A DNA stretch of 64,000 nucleotides from Oncomelania hupensis (lineage: Eukaryota > Mollusca > Gastropoda > Littorinimorpha > Pomatiopsidae), in assembly GCA_036898135.1 (NCBI GenBank), contig CM072511.1, positions 25,974,064 through 26,038,063 on the forward strand, given 5' to 3'. Below the pieces are notes generated by a model. It searched no databases and had not been told where the DNA came from. It saw only the letters and a list, made by a program, of their open reading frames with translations. This document shows, piece by piece, positions 36,501 to 47,830 of this stretch. How positions within the stretch are numbered: position 1 is the first letter of the stretch; the number at the start of each line of letters is the position of its first letter. Both the position numbers and the translations under genes were made by a program.

Positions 36501-39500
36501 GCCTACTTTACGTCATTAAAATAGTTCTACTAGGTATGCTTTGAAATAAGCAAAATAAATTTGTGTGTTGTCCAGCGTCACACGAAAATCCGGAAACGAT
36601 GTCAACCGATGCTTTTCAGACCATCAAAGCATTTACATAACGACTAAATTGTTATTTGTAAACATTGGAATTCATTCATAACATCCCAACAAGAAAGACA
36701 ACTCTAAAAAAATCTTGTATTCTTGCGCTTAAGACGAAGATCAATTTTTGAAAACATTCTGCCTGTTTCGGAAACCATGCATTACGTTGGACAACCAAAT
36801 TTACTCCGGCTATAATACACAAAATACAAAACAAATTGGTTTTGTAAGTACTGTGCATGTTTAAACTATTACTAATGAGTTAGATTATAATAATTTTACG
36901 TGTTCTATGACATCTTTATTTATGTAAACACTTAGAAGAAAACCCGGTCATTCTCATGTCACAAAATTAGGTCAAATTTTAGGCCACTTTCAGACATTTA
37001 CAATGCAAATACAAAGGTTCTATAGATATTTTCGTCTTGAAATTATTAATACTATCTCTCCGATCATTTTTAAATAAGATAATAGCAAAAGGAAAGGCAA
37101 ATAAGCAGCTTGTTGTGATAAATATTATCTAGAAAAGCAGCACCCCTCGCGGTGCTCAGCTTTGTAGACAGACCCATATACTTAAAAACACATCTTTACT
37201 CACCTATTATTATTGCTCCTTTATAAATATCATTTAATTCTTGTAGAGAAGTATTGTTTTGTGTTTTGCCCGCCTGACGAAGAGCTTAGCTGGAGAATGT
37301 GCACTGTGTTGTTTTGTCATGTGTTCGTCCTAACTAGCATTCTTTCGGCTCATGTACATATATGTTTCTCAGTAATGGTATTGACAATATTTTTGTTGGT
37401 CAATTTTTCACTGAACTTGCTCTCGTCATGTTGAGACAAATGTCAGTTTCCTTTTTGCATGAAAGCAGTTAAACAGGCTAGTGAATATTTTGGGGGACTG
37501 CTGGCTTGGGTAGTGTCACTAGTCCTCCCCACTCCCTCTCCCCCTCTTCCCCACCTTTAAAGAAAGGTGGGGTGGCATGAGAGAAGGGGTGGGGGGTGTA
37601 AAGGAGGAGTGTGGGAGAGGGGGTTGAAAATTCTAGATTTTAGCGTATCCTTCTTCTTCTTTTCTTCATAGTGCTGTGGATACCCCAACCTCGAGGAAAT
37701 TAGTCCTCAACTTTGAGTGTGTGCAGCGAAGGTTGGCCACAGATTAACAATAAGACTAAGAAAAAGACGAGATGTTGATGCCTGTTGTCCAGAGATGGTG
37801 CATTCACAAATATGGGGTCCTGTTGACATTTTCCTCTTTTGTGGCTGACATATCATGCTAATTGTACTGTTCATACATGTAGATGTTCTCTGTCTCATTA
37901 TTTTGTGTATATTTATTGATGGTAGATAACGGACGTCGCTTTTGACGGCGTGCCTGTGAAAGTCTTCACCCCAGTCGGCTTAGATGACAACACACCTGGC
38001 ATTTTCTACATTCATGGAGGGGGTTTTATCTGGCTCAGTGCTGGTAAGTCCATTTCTTTTCTTAACCTTCAATGAATTTAAAATGGTAGGTCTCTCTACC
38101 TCCCTCATCTCCCCCTACCCCTCATCTCTCTCTCCCCTCTATCCCCCCACCCTCCCCATCCCAAAAAAAGAAGAAATAATGCGGATCTCCAGCACAAGTA
38201 AAGGGGGGAGGAAACTTGCCTTCTCTACAATAGGCTAAAACTATAAGGGGTATTTTATCTTACTTGATGGAGTCAAGAGATTCATTAACTGAATTATCAC
38301 AACAGTATATGTGGTTTACTGTATGATACTGTCTGTAAGAGCATATACAGTATACATGAAGAATACTACTGAGGTTTTAATCTTATAGATATAAAATAAA
38401 AAATGTGTCTGCATGTCTTTTCTGTTCTAAATATAGAAGTCCACAGTTTGGCTTTGCATAGGTTGTGTCTGTGGGGATTTACAACGGTATTGCTTTTTAT
38501 CTCAACTGTTCACAAATACGTTCATTCTACAAGCGAAATTTTCAATCCGCATATTCCAAACGACAACCCCTTTTGGGTCAGTCATGCTGGCTGTCAAGAT
38601 CCATGTAACTATCCACACACAACCAACCTGGCGTCTACTTTGAGAAGGTGTATGGGATGGAGGGAGGAAGGAGGTGTTTTCCATGGATAACAAGGAGGGA
38701 TGGGAGTGTTTACCATGGATTGTCAGCTAGCATACAGTAAATTTGTGTTGTAGCTGTAGTGCTTTCGATGTGTGAAGAATGTTTGTGTATGTTTATGTCG
38801 TACTTACCAGGGAATTGTGTGCTTTTATTTTGCAGATGCTTACACTACTACCACTTACAACCTGGCTTTGCGCTCACAAATGGTCGTGGTGTCTGTGGAG
38901 TACGTTTTCTGTTTGTTTTTCCCTTTCTTTCTGAACTCGGTAGCATACCATACTAAGTATCAGTTAACTTTTTGATTGGTTACCCAGCATAACCGTACTA
39001 AATATAAATTAACTTTTGATTGGTTACCCAGCATAACCGTACTAAGTATCAGTTAACCTTTTGATTGGTTACATATGTGAGAGAGTACGTTTGCATGCGT
39101 GTGAGTGCATGCACTTTCTGTAGTATGTTTGTGAGTGTGTTCTGTGGTTGAGAACGAGTAATTAATAGTTCAGAAGAAAGTCATTGGTGTGCACGAGAAA
39201 ACTAGGCGTGGAATATATTATTGTGAGTTGTGATAATGGAAAGTATTGATATAAAAGGAATGTTTTATAAGAATTGTCTCTGACAGAATAAAGACGAGAG
39301 AAAAGGAATGTACTCCGATTGCTTCTCTGTTTGAACGATAGAATTTGTGCAATGACAGCTGTTATGTAGGTTTGTAAAATATAAATTCTCCCCTCTTTGT
39401 TTGTGTAGTTATCTCTGTCATTAGAATTGATTTGTATGATCTTATACACATTTAAAAATACAACATGAATGTCTTTTACTTTAATGTAATTAACGTTTTC

Positions 39501-42500
39501 GTCTGTTATCTGTACATTAATATAAGCGAGAAGGAGAATGATATATGGATGTTTAGATGTCCAGTAAGAATGTGAAGTGCCAACTGTGTAGGGCACATGT
39601 TATGTTTTCTTTTTATTGATTGATGGTTTCCTTTAACTGCCTGCAAAACATGATTTAATTTCTCAGAGTGAGATAATAAAGTTTTCTTGTATCTTGTAGA
39701 ACACGACAGTCATATCATCATCATCATCACAACCACAACAACCACCAACAACCGCTCCACTTTACTATGGTGCATCTGCACTCTCTCACAAGTAGCATAA
39801 CAATACTAAGCATCAGTGAACCTTTTGATTGGTTACCTAGCATAACTGAACTAAGAATCGGCAAACTTTTTGATTGGTTACCTTGAGAAAAGCCAGTTCT
39901 ACTGAACAGTGGATAGTTTGTGAAGTGATGACCTTACATGTTGAATGTGTAATGTAGAAGAAAGATAGAGAGCTGATTTTGTTTTCTGAACCTTCTCATG
40001 CAAGGGAAGCTCTTTGCGTCCTGAATTACATCAGTTTAAACTAATTTGTTTATGCTGGACTTCAGTAGCTAGTGCCATGAGCTTAATATGGTATGTGTGG
40101 TTGCGTTGAGCCTTGCATGCTATAGTAGACTGTGCTTAATATTGCGGTGTGTTGCTTTCAGCTATCGCCTGGCTCCAACACATCCCTACCCAGCAGCCTT
40201 TGAAGATTGTTTGAAGGCGGCCAAGTATTTTCTGCGTAAAGGACTGCGATATGGTGTTGACCCAGAGCGCATTGCGATTATGGGTAATATTGCTAGGCTT
40301 ATCCGTTATTTCTATTAGTGTGCTTCATTAGTAAGTTGTTTTAGTTGCGAACAAGAAAGACTGGCTTTTTGAGGGGCCAATATTTTTGGGTCATCCGAGA
40401 GAACATCCTTAAAGGTACATATAGTGCATTTCTATATGAGTGAAAACTTTTATAGGAGGTATTTGCAGATGTGCAGTAGATGTGTATTTGCAATGGTAGT
40501 GACACCAATTCTGTCATAGTTTGGTTCCTATGTAGCCACTACAGTTTAGAAGAAATGTTTTACATTCTTTTTAAGAGTAAAGCTTTGCTTCATTAAAAAA
40601 AAAAAAAAAAAAAAAAAAAACTTTTTGACTCGCATCCCTAGCAGTGATTTTCTATGTACTCGCCCAAACAATGTTTTTCCCAGATTGTTGCACATCTGTT
40701 GTTGTTGTTGTTGCATCAATTTTTATTCATCAGATTAACATAAGTTGTACTGATAATGATTTCTGTGCAAGATGAGACCTAAATAGTCCAAACAAGACAT
40801 TTAAACAAAATATTTTTTGTCTGTCTTTCTGTCCACCATCTGGCGTGTGTCTGTGCAAAACTTGCAAGTGGATTAATATCTCAGAACCTATTTAAACTAT
40901 CACAACGAAACTTGGTAAGATGGTGTATATTCATGAGACCTCATAAATGATCAATGAATGAATGACTTTACTTCAAGGTCAAAGTCACAGGGTAAACAAA
41001 TGTTGGTGAACAAATAGAAAAGTTTAACAAAGTTTCAATTTTTTTCTAGGTTATTATTATTAAACTTATAATTCTTTGTGATAGATATCAATGAGACACA
41101 CATATTGTGCAAATTTGGTCACTCCAAGGTCAAGGTCACTGGAGCTGAAAAAAAAGTCAGTTAGTATAGGTATTTTGAAGTGACATTGACCCTAAACTAT
41201 GAAAGATGTAAAGTCCAAACTCCTTGTATTTATAGATGATAGCTCAGTGTTCCCGATTACGCACAGTAGTGCATCAATTACGCACAAAATATGAAAAACG
41301 ACCAACGAGTGGAGAACTAATTCACGGCATAATCAGACTCCGAACCCAACTGAGACTGCCATTGCAGACGATTAAAGATTGTGTCGGGAGTTGTCGTCCT
41401 TAAAAATCGCATGCGAGCGCATTGTAAACTTCCTCCAAGCAATACATTCACTGACATTGGGTTATTTTCATGAGCATGAGAGGTCGCATAAAGGGCATCC
41501 CATGGTCAAGGTCACTGAATGTCAAGGTCATCCCAAGGTCCCTGGTTTTTTTTTGGTGGTTTTTTTGCATAATACAACTTTTGCTGTAGTTTATTTTATA
41601 GTACATGAGTGTATTTGGAACCAGAGGTCAAGATCATCTCAAGGTCAAGAGTTTTGAAAGATTTCTACTGTAATTCTCTCCTGGCTGGACTTCCTTCTTC
41701 TATTTATATGCTCCAGCATGTTCAGAACTCAGCTGCACATCTGGTTCTCCAAAAGAACAAATTTGATCATATTACTCCCCTTCTACATTCAATCCACTGT
41801 CTTCCAGTGTCTCTTACAATTATCTACAAAATCGCTATTTTCTGTTACAAATGCGTCCATGGCTTAGCCCCTTCTTACCTCACCCAGAATATTCAATTCT
41901 ATAAGACTTCTAGAAATATTCGTTCTTCCAATGACACCCTCATGCTTCACATACCCCACTACAAACTCTCTTCTGCTGGTCGTCGATCTTTCTCATTGCT
42001 TGGTCCTTCAACATGGAACTCTCTTCCCCTCTCTCTTCGCAGTTCTCCAAACATAGCTACTTTCAAATCCAACTTGAAAACTCATCTCTTCCTTAAATGT
42101 TTCTGATCTTGCCTCCCATCATCATCGTCGTCATTCCTCCATTCTTTTTTCTTTTTTTTTTTTGATTCAGACCACTGCCACCACCCACCCCATTATTAGC
42201 TCTCTACGCCTCCCTCCCTCTCTCGTCTCTTATTTGTTAGCAAGTGTCTGATTTTATTGTGTATGAAGCCGGATGTTTAGAATGAATGCATGAGTACTGC
42301 GCTTTGAACTGATATTGTTCATTGGGAAAAAGCGCTATATAAATATCATTATTATTATTAGTAGTAGTAGTAGTAGTAGTTTTTATTTTTTTTATTTTTT
42401 AAGATTTAATGCCACTGTTTTATTTTGTTATTTTCTGGGCAGTCCTTTACAATGTTAAATATTGCAGGTTCCATAAGGAGCATGTGAGTCATACAGGCTT

Positions 42501-43300
42501 TGCCCTTATAGTTATGGCATTCTGTTAGTTTGTTACTAGATGAGCGACTCGTGCACGGCCCATACGTGATGAAAATGACTGCAGTGTGTTTTTCTTTTCT
42601 GTGTGTAGGTGACAGTGCAGGAGGAAACCTGGCAGCTGCTGTTGCTCTCAGGCTGGCTAGGGAGAGGGCCGAAGGGGAGGAAACTGCCGTCCAATTGCCT
42701 GCACTGAAGCAGCAGGTACTTATCTACCCTGCGACACAGATGCTGGACTTCAACACCCCATCCTATCAGGCCTTTGCCACCACAAGCTGGCTCAGCAAAA
42801 AGATGGCCATTGGCATGTTTTTGTCTTACCTGGGCTTCCCTGAGCTTTTGGACCGCTGGGAGGAGTTTGCTGTCAACAACCACACATCCTCCAGCTTCAA
42901 AAAGTCTGCCCAAGCTGGCTACCTCAACACCAAAGTGTTGCCAGAAGAGTTCATGCTTGAGGGCACCCAGGAGATGGATGTAAATGCAGGAAATGATACG
43001 CTTTGGAGGCAGATCAAGTCGCGTTTGCTTGACCCTTACCTCTGTCCCCTGATGGCCGAAGACAAGCATCTGGCTCTGCTTCCTCCCTCTTACTTCGTCT
43101 TAGCTCAGAATGACATTCTGAGAGACGATGGCCTCCTCTACGCCAAACGGTTGAAGAACGCTGGTGTAGACATTTTTGTGGACTTCCATGAAAAGATGGC
43201 TCATGGTTTCATGCTACTGTCGCCTGTTAGTCACCTTCAGTTCCAAGCAGGGTTGCAAGGACATCTACAACTGGCAAATTACCTGAGGAAGAATCTGTAG
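33429..43300 (+). CDS. Arylacetamide deacetylase / neutral cholesterol ester hydrolase-like serine hydrolase
   Basis: Six core exons are 33429-33587, 34899-35012, 37926-38043, 38836-38899, 40162-40283 and 42609-43300. All splice sites are GT/AG and all phases agree, giving 422 aa. Family members are ER-membrane hormone-sensitive-lipase-type esterases that cleave acyl esters or amides. The first exon holds a signal-anchor helix (GVGVVVLVACGFYYV, residues 10-24). Catalytic marks are all present: HGGGF oxyanion hole (121-125), DYRLAPTHPYPAAFEDC, nucleophile S195 in GDSAGG, D361 in DILRDDG and H391 in AHGF. The D-H spacing of 30 equals that recalled for human AADAC. With the 30482 exon the protein would be 520 aa. 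AATAAA occurs near 43371. The introns hold a 5S-like SINE, a long-armed inverted-repeat element and a LINE 3' end. Confidence 0.92.
34557..34815 (-). mobile_element. SINE with tRNA-like plus 5S-rRNA-like head
   Basis: On the minus strand it starts GGATAGCGCAGTGGTTGGAG (A-box-like) and passes into AAGTTAAGCACCGTC and GCGGTTAGCACTTGGATGGG then TGACCGC. These align with the internal promoter region of eukaryotic 5S rRNA (AAGCTAAGCA...GGTTAGTACTTGGATGGG). The tail CTGTGAACGAGTACCTACTC with GTAAAGCAGC is shared with 9785-9860. The structure fits SINE3-type (5S-derived) elements. It lies in hydrolase intron 2 of the core model. Confidence 0.75.
34899..35012 (+). CDS. Hydrolase core exon 2
   Basis: Acceptor TTTTTCAG, donor GTCAGG|GTGTGT, phase 0 at both ends. 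It encodes SWPWPYITRG through HVLDNDPHVR (residues 54-91), the segment before the core domain. Confidence 0.88.
35118..37400. mobile_element. Long-armed inverted-repeat element in hydrolase intron 3
   Basis: Sequence at about 35120-35310 and 37200-37370 forms inverted arms of roughly 200 bases. Both translate, in opposite orientation, to CPPDEEL.W and YVHICFS/HVHICFS. A second inverted patch pairs 35462-35505 with 37155-37190 (CTTTGTAGACAGA.CCATATAC). Inside, the phrase GTCCAATGTAACACGGAAAC recurs at about 35662 and 36005, with inverted or diverged versions near 36385, 36575 and 36780. No transposase or RT is recognisable. Confidence 0.7.
37926..38043 (+). CDS. Hydrolase core exon 3 (oxyanion hole)
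   Basis: Acceptor TTGATGGTAG, donor GTGCTG|GTAAGT, ends in phase 1. It encodes ITDVAFDGVPVKVFTP through FYIHGGGFIWLSA; HGGGF supplies the oxyanion hole. Confidence 0.9.
38836..38899 (+). CDS. Hydrolase core exon 4
   Basis: Acceptor ATTTTGCAG, donor TGTGGA|GTACGT, 64 bases. It encodes DAYTTTTYNLALRSQMVVVS then V, and ends in phase 2, so the D of DYRLAP is split across the junction. Confidence 0.88.
38942..39071. repeat. 44-bp tandem repeat, three units
   Basis: The unit begins AGCATAACCGTACTAAGTAT and ends TTTTGATTGGTTACCC; copies start at 38942, 38986 and 39030. Two more copies sit at 39794-39884 in the same intron. Confidence 0.85.
39794..39884. repeat. 44/45-bp tandem repeat, two further units
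   Basis: Same unit as 38942-39071, starting at 39794 and 39839, separated from the first block by about 720 bases. Confidence 0.8.
40162..40283 (+). CDS. Hydrolase core exon 5
   Basis: Acceptor TGCTTTCAG, donor TTATGG|GTAATA. It encodes DYRLAPTHPYPAAFEDCLKA through DPERIAIMG, the conserved stretch before the nucleophile elbow. Ends in phase 1. Confidence 0.9.
40940..41655. repeat. AAGGTCA-rich repeat tract in hydrolase intron 5
   Basis: Phrases CAAGGTCAAAGTCACAGG, CCAAGGTCAAGGTCACTGG, GGTCAAGGTCACTGAATG, CAAGGTCATCCCAAGGTCC and CTCAAGGTCAAGAG recur about every 100-350 bases between divergent filler. TCAAGGTCA is also the monomer site of ERR/SF-1-type nuclear receptors. Whether the tract is regulatory or simply a degraded satellite-like repeat cannot be told. 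Confidence 0.5.
41655..42365 (+). pseudogene. CR1/L2-like LINE 3' end in hydrolase intron 5
   Basis: An uninterrupted frame to 42106 reads LQHVQNSAAHLVLQKNKFDH, then LHSIHCLPV, YKCVHGLAPSYL, RSSNDTLMLHIP, GRRSFSLLGPSTWNSLP and FKSNLKTHLF. This is the C-terminal region after the RT domain in CR1/L2/Jockey-like LINEs. The 3' UTR ends AAAAAGCGCTATATAAATAT with an (ATT)n tail at 42348-42362. The 5' end is truncated, so the element is dead. Confidence 0.85.
42609..43300 (+). CDS. Hydrolase core exon 6 (catalytic Ser, Asp, His)
   Basis: Acceptor TGTGTGTAG ends at 42608 and TAG ends at 43300. It begins GDSAGGNLAAAVALRLARER, runs through YPATQMLDFNTPSY, and contains NDILRDDGLLYAKRL and EKMAHGFMLL. 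It contributes all three catalytic residues and the final 231 codons with stop. Confidence 0.93.
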
Positions 43301-44775
43301 AACTGAAAATATAGTGAGCTTAAACCCGGATGATTCACCGATTATCTCACAATTGATGGTCACATGTTAATAAATAAATAAATATTAATAAATAAATGTC
43401 TGGAATGTGATCAGCGAAAAATAGTGTGAAGTTAGATTCATGAGAGTGTACATTTCTATTGAGTTTAGTCTCGAGACACTTGAGTATAACTTCCATCAGC
43501 TTTCATTCGTACAGAAATGCAGTAATTATAAGAATATGATCAGCCACAGTTGTATTTATGAAAATGTAGAAGTCTGAAAATATTTTAGAATTTGCATTCA
43601 TTCTTTTAGGACTGCAATGTTGCCACATTTAATCTGCTCATGTTTTCTACAAGCGCCTTGAGCGGCTCTTGAGCTGGTAAAGCGCTATATAAAAGCGATT
43701 AAATAAATAAAAAAGAAAGGTGGGTCATGTTGCTATATAGTATATGGTTCGCACCTTGCTTCTTGCAAATGTCGAAGTCTTTTTTCCGAAGTGTGTTTCT
43801 TCTGGGTAAAAACACATCATACGCTCTTTCACAATTTCGCTGATCATAGTATTTTGATTATTTTAGTGATGAATGGATGCATTGTTACATTTATATATTA
43901 TGACAAAACTGTATGTGTACTTGCGTAGTTTCTTTTTCTTCTCCATAATTCATTTTACGTTTGTCCTCATTATTCTTCGCAGTGAATATTTTACTCACCA
44001 ATGTTAGACAACGCAAAAATATTGAGATGCTTCATGATTGACGTATAATTTTCAGTGTTTACTGTATGTTTGCTATTGCTACTACTTCTGCTATTAGCCA
44101 GTAGTGAAAGATGTTTGTGGGGTGTAGGTTGAGAATGGGTGACATTTGTTGTTGTTTTCCTAACTTATGCAATTGTTTCTCTTAAAGTTTAAGAAAGAAT
44201 GCCTCAATTTCCATTACCCGTCATTGATAATGCATAATGCACAAACATCTACAGAGGTTTTGCTATTCAGAGAGCATTCATATGTAGTTTGCATTATTTA
44301 TTATTTTTGTTACTAGTACTACTATTGGCAGCTGAGGTAGCTGTGTGTTACTAGTGCGAAAGAGAGTGTGTTCTGGTGTGAGGGTTACAAAGAAGGAAAG
44401 ATGACAATTGTATTTGTTAACATTTCGGTATTGCTGTTACCGTTGGCAGTTGTGTGAATTGTGCTCAGTGAAGAAAGGGACAAGGGATGGGCATGGGAGT
44501 ACAAGATAAGGTTGACTTTTGTATTTGGCCACGAATGTTGCCGTTGTTATTGGCAATTGTAGTCACAAATTTGTATAGTTGAGAAGGGGTCTGAAAGAAG
44601 AGGTTGAGTTTTGCACATATTTTGTTACACTTTTGCATTATTGGCAGAAAGCGTACATGGGAGTTAGTTAGGATGAGGCAAAGGTTATTTGTTTAAAAAC
44701 AAGATTTTCTTGGCTAATTCTAATATTATTGCCAGTCGTATTGTGAAAGAGAATGTATTATGGAATGTGTTAGCA
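43301..44775. other. 3' flank of the hydrolase and intergenic DNA
   Basis: AATAAATAAATAAAT at 43370-43384 gives polyadenylation signals. A short retroelement tail sits at 43645-43710 (GCGCCTTGAGCGGCTCTTGA, AAAGCGCTATATAAAAGCG). The rest is AT-rich without a recognised element. Confidence 0.5.
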
Positions 44776-44932
44776 TGAGGAAGACGTTGACATAATGTAT
44801 GACAAGGAAGGAGTTGACATAATTTATGATGAGGAAGAAGTTGACATAATTTATGATGAGGAAGAAGTTGACATTATGATGAGGAAGAAGTTGACATAAT
44901 TTATGATGAGGAAGAAGTTGACATTTATGTAT
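44776..44932. repeat. 27-bp tandem repeat, about five units
   Basis: Unit GATGAGGAAGAAGTTGACAT plus AATTTAT. One unit lacks four bases. Confidence 0.85.
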
Positions 44933-45116
44933 CTTGTCACTCTTTTTTGCTATTTCAAAAATAATTTATTTTTTTTCATTGTATTATAAGAAAGAATGTG
45001 TTGTTGAGAAAGGGGAGAATGAAGAGGTTGAGTTTAGCATTCATTTTGTCACATCTTTGCTTTTACTTTTGTTGTATTGTGAAGAACGAGTGTTGAAGGG
45101 TTGATGTTTGTCTGTT

Positions 45117-45432
45117 TATAGCTCAGTTGGTAGAGCAACGAGCTTGTGTTGCAAAAATTGCGGGTTCTATTCCCTGGTGGCCCGTATGTCAGCATTGGCT
45201 GTGAGCACTGGCCATCTTACTGTTCTATTAGTCTGATGGTTGTTTCTGTGTATAGTTTTCCCTTCTCCCCATTCCTAGCCTCTTTGGATTGTGCTCAGTC
45301 GTCTGAGCGTCAAACTGTGCGCCCAAGGCCACGAGTGGCTTGAGTTAGATCTTGTATTGGCCAACGCCTTGAGCAGCTCTTGAGCAGCTCTTGAGCTGGA
45401 AAAGCGCTATATAAGAAGGATAAAATAAATAT
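45117..45432 (+). mobile_element. SINE type 2, copy with tRNA head
   Basis: The head TATAGCTCAGTTGGTAGAGC and GGGTTCTATTCCC are intact A and B boxes. The body has TTGTGCTCAGTCGTCTGAGC, CAAGGCCACGAGTGGCTTGA and AACGCCTTGAGCAGCTCTTG. It ends AAAAGCGCTATATAAGAAGG with ATAAAATAAAT. The 3' end matches the CR1/L2-like LINE at 42325-42365. Confidence 0.85.
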
Positions 45433-45833
45433 TTTTACATAAAAAAATTCACTGCGACAGTATAGATCTTTTAGTCTTGATGGTATGCGTTTTCTGTTCA
45501 CTAATGGTATCCATCTGCATTACATTAATTGAATCAATTTTTCAAATTGTGCCAGAGTTGCTTTCAGAAATGTAATCGCTATCTGTATATTTACTACAGT
45601 CTTATATGCAATCATTGTTGTGCCATTACTATTATATAGGCATTCACTACAATATACATAGATAATTCACACCAAAGAACTGATTCATTTGCCATAATTA
45701 TTTCTGTTCAAGTTATTTTACTAGCACATTGCCAACACTTGCATTAGGTACATGGGGCAGTGACATTTTAAAAAAAAGTATAACCCAATGTAAGTTTTCC
45801 AACTTTCTTGGGTATATTTTGTAATCATAATTG

Positions 45834-46398
45834 CCGGAGGTTTCAGTATAAATAGTATCCCCACTTTCTGGAAATTTAGTGCTTTAAATTCCCACTGTCG
45901 CTGTCTTTCTCATTTGCTCTTTCTCATTCCTGCTTTGTTCTATCAATCTGCTATACTATCTTCTTCTTCGCTAGACCAGTCACCTACCTTTTTTCTTGAA
46001 AACTCTTCCGGGACAAGACTCCTTATTTGTGTATGAGGTGTGTTGGATCAGCTTGGGAATATTGGGACGCTTTCTGCCAGGTGGTCACTAGGGCTTCCTA
46101 TGATGTTATTATTTAGCAATGTAGGCATTTTATATTTATGTGTTTTGTTGATAATTTATAATGATGTTTGTATTCTATTTTGTTTTTGTAAACGGGGCTT
46201 CGATAAATTAGAGTACAGCCTCAGCGTCCCCTGCGTGGGATGTCTTTATTGTAAAGTGACTGGTTGGTGGAGAGCTTTCAGTTTTACCACTAGGGTTGTT
46301 TCAGCAGATATTTTATGCGGATTGGGGGTTGTCCGGTCCTGATTTGGCTCGGAAGAATCCGCTGGACCTAAAGCAATAATCATGTAATGTAATGTAAT
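45834..46398 (+). mobile_element. R-family repeat, copy R4
   Basis: Short form starting GCCGGAGGTTTCAGTATAAA and ending TCCGCTGGACCTAAAGCAAT then CATGTAATGTAATGTAAT. A 100-codon ORF at 46040-46342 is open: LGLPMMLLFSNVGILYLCVL then CKRGFDKLEYSLSVPCVGCL. Confidence 0.88.
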
Positions 46399-46668
46399 CT
46401 ATGTGTTTTGTTGATATTTTATATTGATATTCTATTTTGTTTTTGTAAACGGGGGTTCGATAAATTAGAGTACAGCCTCTGTGTCCCCTGCGTGGGACGC
46501 CTTTATTGTACAGTGATCGGCTGGGGGAGTGCCTTCAGTGTTACCACTGGGATTGTTTCAGCAGATCATTTATGCGGATCAGGGGTGAGTTCTCTTTCAG
46601 CCAAGTTGTGGTCTGGATTTTGTGGTCCTGCTGGACCCTGTAAGCAATAACTAACTAACTAACTAACT
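46399..46668 (+). mobile_element. R-family repeat, copy R5 (5'-truncated)
   Basis: It begins in the middle of the element (ATGTGTTTTGTTGATATTTT), directly after the tail of R4, and ends with (CTAA)n. It belongs to the variant that has AGCCAAGTTGTGGTC near the 3' end. Confidence 0.8.
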
Positions 46669-46771
46669 GTAGACTGCCACCCTAGTGTTGGTGTAGTCAT
46701 GGCATGTCACAGTATCAGAGATTCTTTATATATTGGATGTTGCAAGTAGAGTTATGCTTATCTGACTGTGT

Positions 46772-47350
46772 ACCCCCGTGGGGGTGCCGGGGGTTTCAGT
46801 ATAAATAGTATCCCCACTTTTTGGAAATTTAGTGCTTTAAATTCCCACTGTCGCTGTCTTCCTCATTTACTCTTTCCCATTCCTGCTCTGTCCTTCACTC
46901 TGCTATACTATCTTCTTCTTCGCTAGATCAATGACCTACCTTTTTTCTTGAAAACTCTTCCTGGACAAGACTCCTTGTTTGTGTAGGAGGTCTGTTGGAT
47001 CAGCTTGGGAGTGTTGGACGCTTTCTGCCGGGTGGTCACTAGGGCTTCCTATGATTGTACTATTTAGCACTATAGGCATTTTATATGTATGTGTTCTGTT
47101 GATGATTTATAATGATGTTTGTATTCTATTTTGTTTTTGTAACCGGGGGTTCGCGTAGTTGAGGTCAACCCTCAGCCGTCCCCCGCGTGGGATGTCTTTA
47201 TTGTAAAGTGACTGGCCGGTGGAGGGCATTCAATTTTCCCACTGGGGTTGTTTCAGCAGATCTTTTATGCTGATCGGGGGTTGTCCGGTCCTGATTTGGC
47301 TCGGAAGAGTCCGCTGGACCTAAAGCAACAATAAATCAATCAATCAATCA
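46772..47350 (+). mobile_element. R-family repeat, copy R6 (short form, 12 bp TSD)
   Basis: ATCTGACTGTGT is directly repeated at 46760-46771 and 47351-47362. The element starts ACCCCCGTGGGGGTGCCGGG and ends with (CAAT)n. It is 579 bp long. Confidence 0.92.
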
Positions 47351-47454
47351 ATCTGACTGTGTTGTTCTGATTTTATTATTAGGAAAGTCTTGTAGGTGTC
47401 AGAAAGTTATTCATAGCTTTGGTTCCTCTGGAAAATGCAGCGTAATAATGATAC

Positions 47455-47468
47455 AATAATAATAATAC

Positions 47469-47518
<50 letters not shown>
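47455..47518. repeat. (AAT)n array
   Basis: About 20 units. Confidence 0.9.
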
Positions 47519-47521
<3 letters not shown>

Positions 47522-47689
47522 TACTGGATGCTGTATACACACTTTTCACCAATGGTGCTCAAAGCGCATCAATCTGTACCAACATCCACCACCCAAACAT
47601 GTGGTTGAAAGGCAGGGAGATCACTATTACAGCATTAGAAGACGGAAAGAAATTGAATTTATGAATTTTTTGAAATTTTAGATTGACTG

Positions 47690-47830
47690 TATTATTGAAG
47701 GTCGGGAGGAAACCGAGTACCCGGAGAAAACCCTCGGTGACCTGAATAGTCTCGCAGCTAAGTCACATAAGTTCGCCTCTTGCGGGAATCGAACCTGCAA
47801 ACCGGCGACTAACCCACTGCGCCTTTAATC
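47690..47830 (-). mobile_element. tRNA-derived SINE with conserved core
   Basis: On the minus strand GGCGCAGTGGGTTAGTCGCC and GGTTCGATTCCCGC form the tRNA-like head. CCGAGGGTTTTCTCCGGGTA and GGTTTCCTCCCGACC form the core. Related in core, not in head, to 21085 and 5573. Confidence 0.78.

Noticed and set aside
38403..38690. 95-codon ORF in hydrolase intron 3-4
   Set aside because: No family resemblance, no splice signals, and it lies between well-defined exons.
38942..39884. CRISPR-like array from 44-bp repeats
   Set aside because: The units are directly adjacent without unique spacers, and the window is clearly animal DNA.
41609..42106. Host gene of 165 codons
   Set aside because: The sequence is the C-terminal part of a CR1/L2-like LINE, not a host exon.
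42536..43069. 177-codon minus-strand ORF
   Set aside because: Shadow of the GC-balanced terminal hydrolase exon on the plus strand, whose catalytic motifs are intact.
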